Below, in pieces: positions 62,742-64,000 of a DNA stretch of 64,000 bases (the first letter of the stretch is position 1; each line of letters starts with the position of its first letter). The DNA lies in the NCBI RefSeq assembly GCF_009831415.1, contig NZ_CP043727.1, positions 62,001-126,000 on the forward strand, written 5' to 3'. The notes under the pieces were generated by a model that was not told the DNA's origin, did no database searches, and worked only from the letters and a program-made list of their open reading frames with translations. Both the position numbers and the translations under genes were made by a program. The stretch comes from Yersinia canariae. Lineage in GTDB: Bacteria > Pseudomonadota > Gammaproteobacteria > Enterobacterales > Enterobacteriaceae.

Positions 62742-63088
62742 ATGACCCCTGACCCATATCCCCTTCGCCCTTGACGCCGCAGAGTTGTTAGCAACGCTCA
62801 CTCACCGGAATCACTGACCAATGTCAGCTCATCGGGATTTGTTCACTTGCTGCCTGGCTGCAACGCCAATGACTTTGGGTATAAACTTTTATGGTTTCTT
62901 TTTGTAAATTAGTTTCATCCAAAAGGCAAAGATGGACAAATCCACTCGCCACGTTCAATTCCATACCCCAATTGACACTATTTTTAGCAAAAAAACATCA
63001 TTTTTAGGGATATTGCTGAAATTTAATTACCAAGGCCAGATTATCAGTCTGGCTTATCGGCAATATTGATCCGCCTACCCCATAATGG
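62742..63088. other. Intergenic region between ppc and argE
   Basis: These 347 bases contain the ERIC element (62757-62883) and an AT-rich segment with the probable ppc promoter. argE ends at its right border on the same strand. No ORF or RNA is evident. Confidence 0.5.
62757..62883. repeat. ERIC element upstream of ppc
   Basis: It runs from ATATCCCCTTCGCCCTTGAC through CGGAATCACTGACCAATGTC and AGCTCATCGGGATTTG to CTGCAACGCCAATGACTTTG and GGTA. The length of about 127 bases equals the classic ERIC. It forms most of the ppc 5' leader. Confidence 0.85.
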
Positions 63089-64000
63089 TTATTTCTGCTG
63101 GCAGAAATGATCAACTAACTGGCCAATCAACTCGCGTGTTGGCTCGATAAAGGCCATATCAATGAATTCATCTGGTTGATGAGCTTGATTAATGGAGCCG
63201 GGCCCCAGCACTAATGTCGGGCAAATTTGCTGAATAAACGGGGCTTCGGTGCAGTAGTTAACCACCGCCGTACGCTCACCCAGTAATTTCTCGATAACCC
63301 CGACCATATGATGATCTGTCGGACATTCATAGCCCGGAATCGGCGGATGCAGTTCATCAATACTTAAGCGGCCCGGCCAGCGGGCACTGACGGGGGCCAG
63401 TGCTTCCGTCATCAATTCATCCAGATCACTTAATGTCAGCCCTGGCAATGGGCGGATATCCATATGTAATTCACAGCAAGCACAGATACGGTTTGCAGCA
63501 TCACCACCATTGATATGACCGAAATTCATGGTGGGATAAGGGATGGCAAATGCTGGGTTGTTATAACGCTCTTGCAGGGTGGTACGCAGCTTCATTAACT
63601 GGGTAATAGATTCATGCATCAAATCAATAGCATTAACGCCGCGCGCCGGATCACTGGAATGGCCGGACTGACCCGTAATACGGATAGCATTGGAAATATG
63701 GCCTTTATGTGCTCGCACCGGTTGCAGTGATGTTGGCTCACCAATAATGGCAAAGTCAGGGCGTAATTGGGTGGAAGCAGCAAAATAGCGCGCGCCCGCC
63801 ATGGTGGTTTCTTCATCGGCGGTCGCGAGAATATACAGTGGTTTACTCAATGTGCTGGCATCGATATCACGCACTGCATCAAGAATAAAGGCAAAGAAGC
63901 CTTTCATGTCGGCAGTACCCAGACCATACAATTTATTGTCATGTTCGGTCAGAGTGAAGGGATCTCGGGTCCAGCGGCCTTCATCGTAAGGGACGGTGTC
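63089..64000 (-). CDS. argE: Acetylornithine deacetylase, 5' end outside window
   Basis: The C-terminal 303 codons are visible; the frame is open to the right edge. The first visible residues [20 protein letters not shown] correspond to about residue 82 of E. coli ArgE (383). An M20-family metallohydrolase removes acetate from N-acetylornithine in arginine synthesis. Visible metal/catalytic segments are [36 protein letters not shown] and the C-terminal [15 protein letters not shown]. It is upstream of ppc on the same strand, as in E. coli. Confidence 0.96.
   Translation of the reverse strand, partial: DTVPYDEGRWTRDPFTLTEHDNKLYGLGTADMKGFFAFILDAVRDIDASTLSKPLYILATADEETTMAGARYFAASTQLRPDFAIIGEPTSLQPVRAHKGHISNAIRITGQSGHSSDPARGVNAIDLMHESITQLMKLRTTLQERYNNPAFAIPYPTMNFGHINGGDAANRICACCELHMDIRPLPGLTLSDLDELMTEALAPVSARWPGRLSIDELHPPIPGYECPTDHHMVGVIEKLLGERTAVVNYCTEAPFIQQICPTLVLGPGSINQAHQPDEFIDMAFIEPTRELIGQLVDHFCQQK

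Noticed and set aside
62742..62801. N-terminal extension of ppc
   Set aside because: The extra codons lie in the ERIC repeat and do not match the family; the conserved start is at 62741.

Overview
The window is a chromosomal segment of an enterobacterium, most likely a Yersinia. Housekeeping proteins closely match Escherichia coli orthologues residue by residue, and gene order follows two E. coli neighbourhoods. Several details fit Yersinia: a core-LPS block reduced to hldD-waaF-waaC and waaA-waaE-coaD, emrD placed between fpr and glpX, an 878-residue PEP carboxylase, and several diverged ERIC repeats. I cannot fix the species from sequence alone.

Layout, left half. Bases 1-2.7 kb hold a truncated PAS-GGDEF-EAL cyclic-di-GMP protein (PdeR/YciR type) and a metallo-beta-lactamase-fold protein. 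Bases 3-8 kb hold yicC, rph-pyrE, slmA and coaBC-dut. Bases 8-10.4 kb hold radC and rpmB-rpmG-mutM. Bases 10.4-16.5 kb are lipid A/LPS inner-core genes with coaD. Bases 16.7-19 kb are the threonine-to-glycine operon kbl-tdh. Bases 19-26.6 kb hold gpmI-envC-yibQ and, divergently, yibN-grxC-secB-gpsA-cysE. trmL and ada follow.

Layout, right half. Bases 28.7-31.5 kb are the Cpx envelope-stress module: cpxRA, divergent cpxP, and a 3'-UTR sRNA that looks like CpxQ. Then come fieF, pfkA and sbp, an unexpected papain-fold (Tox-PL-like) protein at 35.1-35.9 kb, tpiA, yiiQ, yiiR, fpr, emrD, the glpF-glpK-glpX glycerol operon, zapB, rraA, menA, the heat-shock protease hslVU with a sigma-32 promoter, ftsN, cytR, priA and rpmE. 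The methionine group metJ / metB-metL / metF has clear MetJ operators. It is followed by an AT-rich 136-codon orphan, ppc and a truncated argE.

The most interesting material is two AT-rich orphan genes at housekeeping junctions (35121-35942 and 59514-59924). Both encode Ser/Thr-rich, acid-poor N-termini like those of type III effectors. The first has Cys-His-Asp motifs typical of papain-like toxin/deamidase domains. Also notable are a strong orphan Fur box between waaC and waaA, and ERIC elements directly next to the starts of glpX and ppc. I saw no rRNA or tRNA genes, CRISPR arrays, insertion sequences or prophage.
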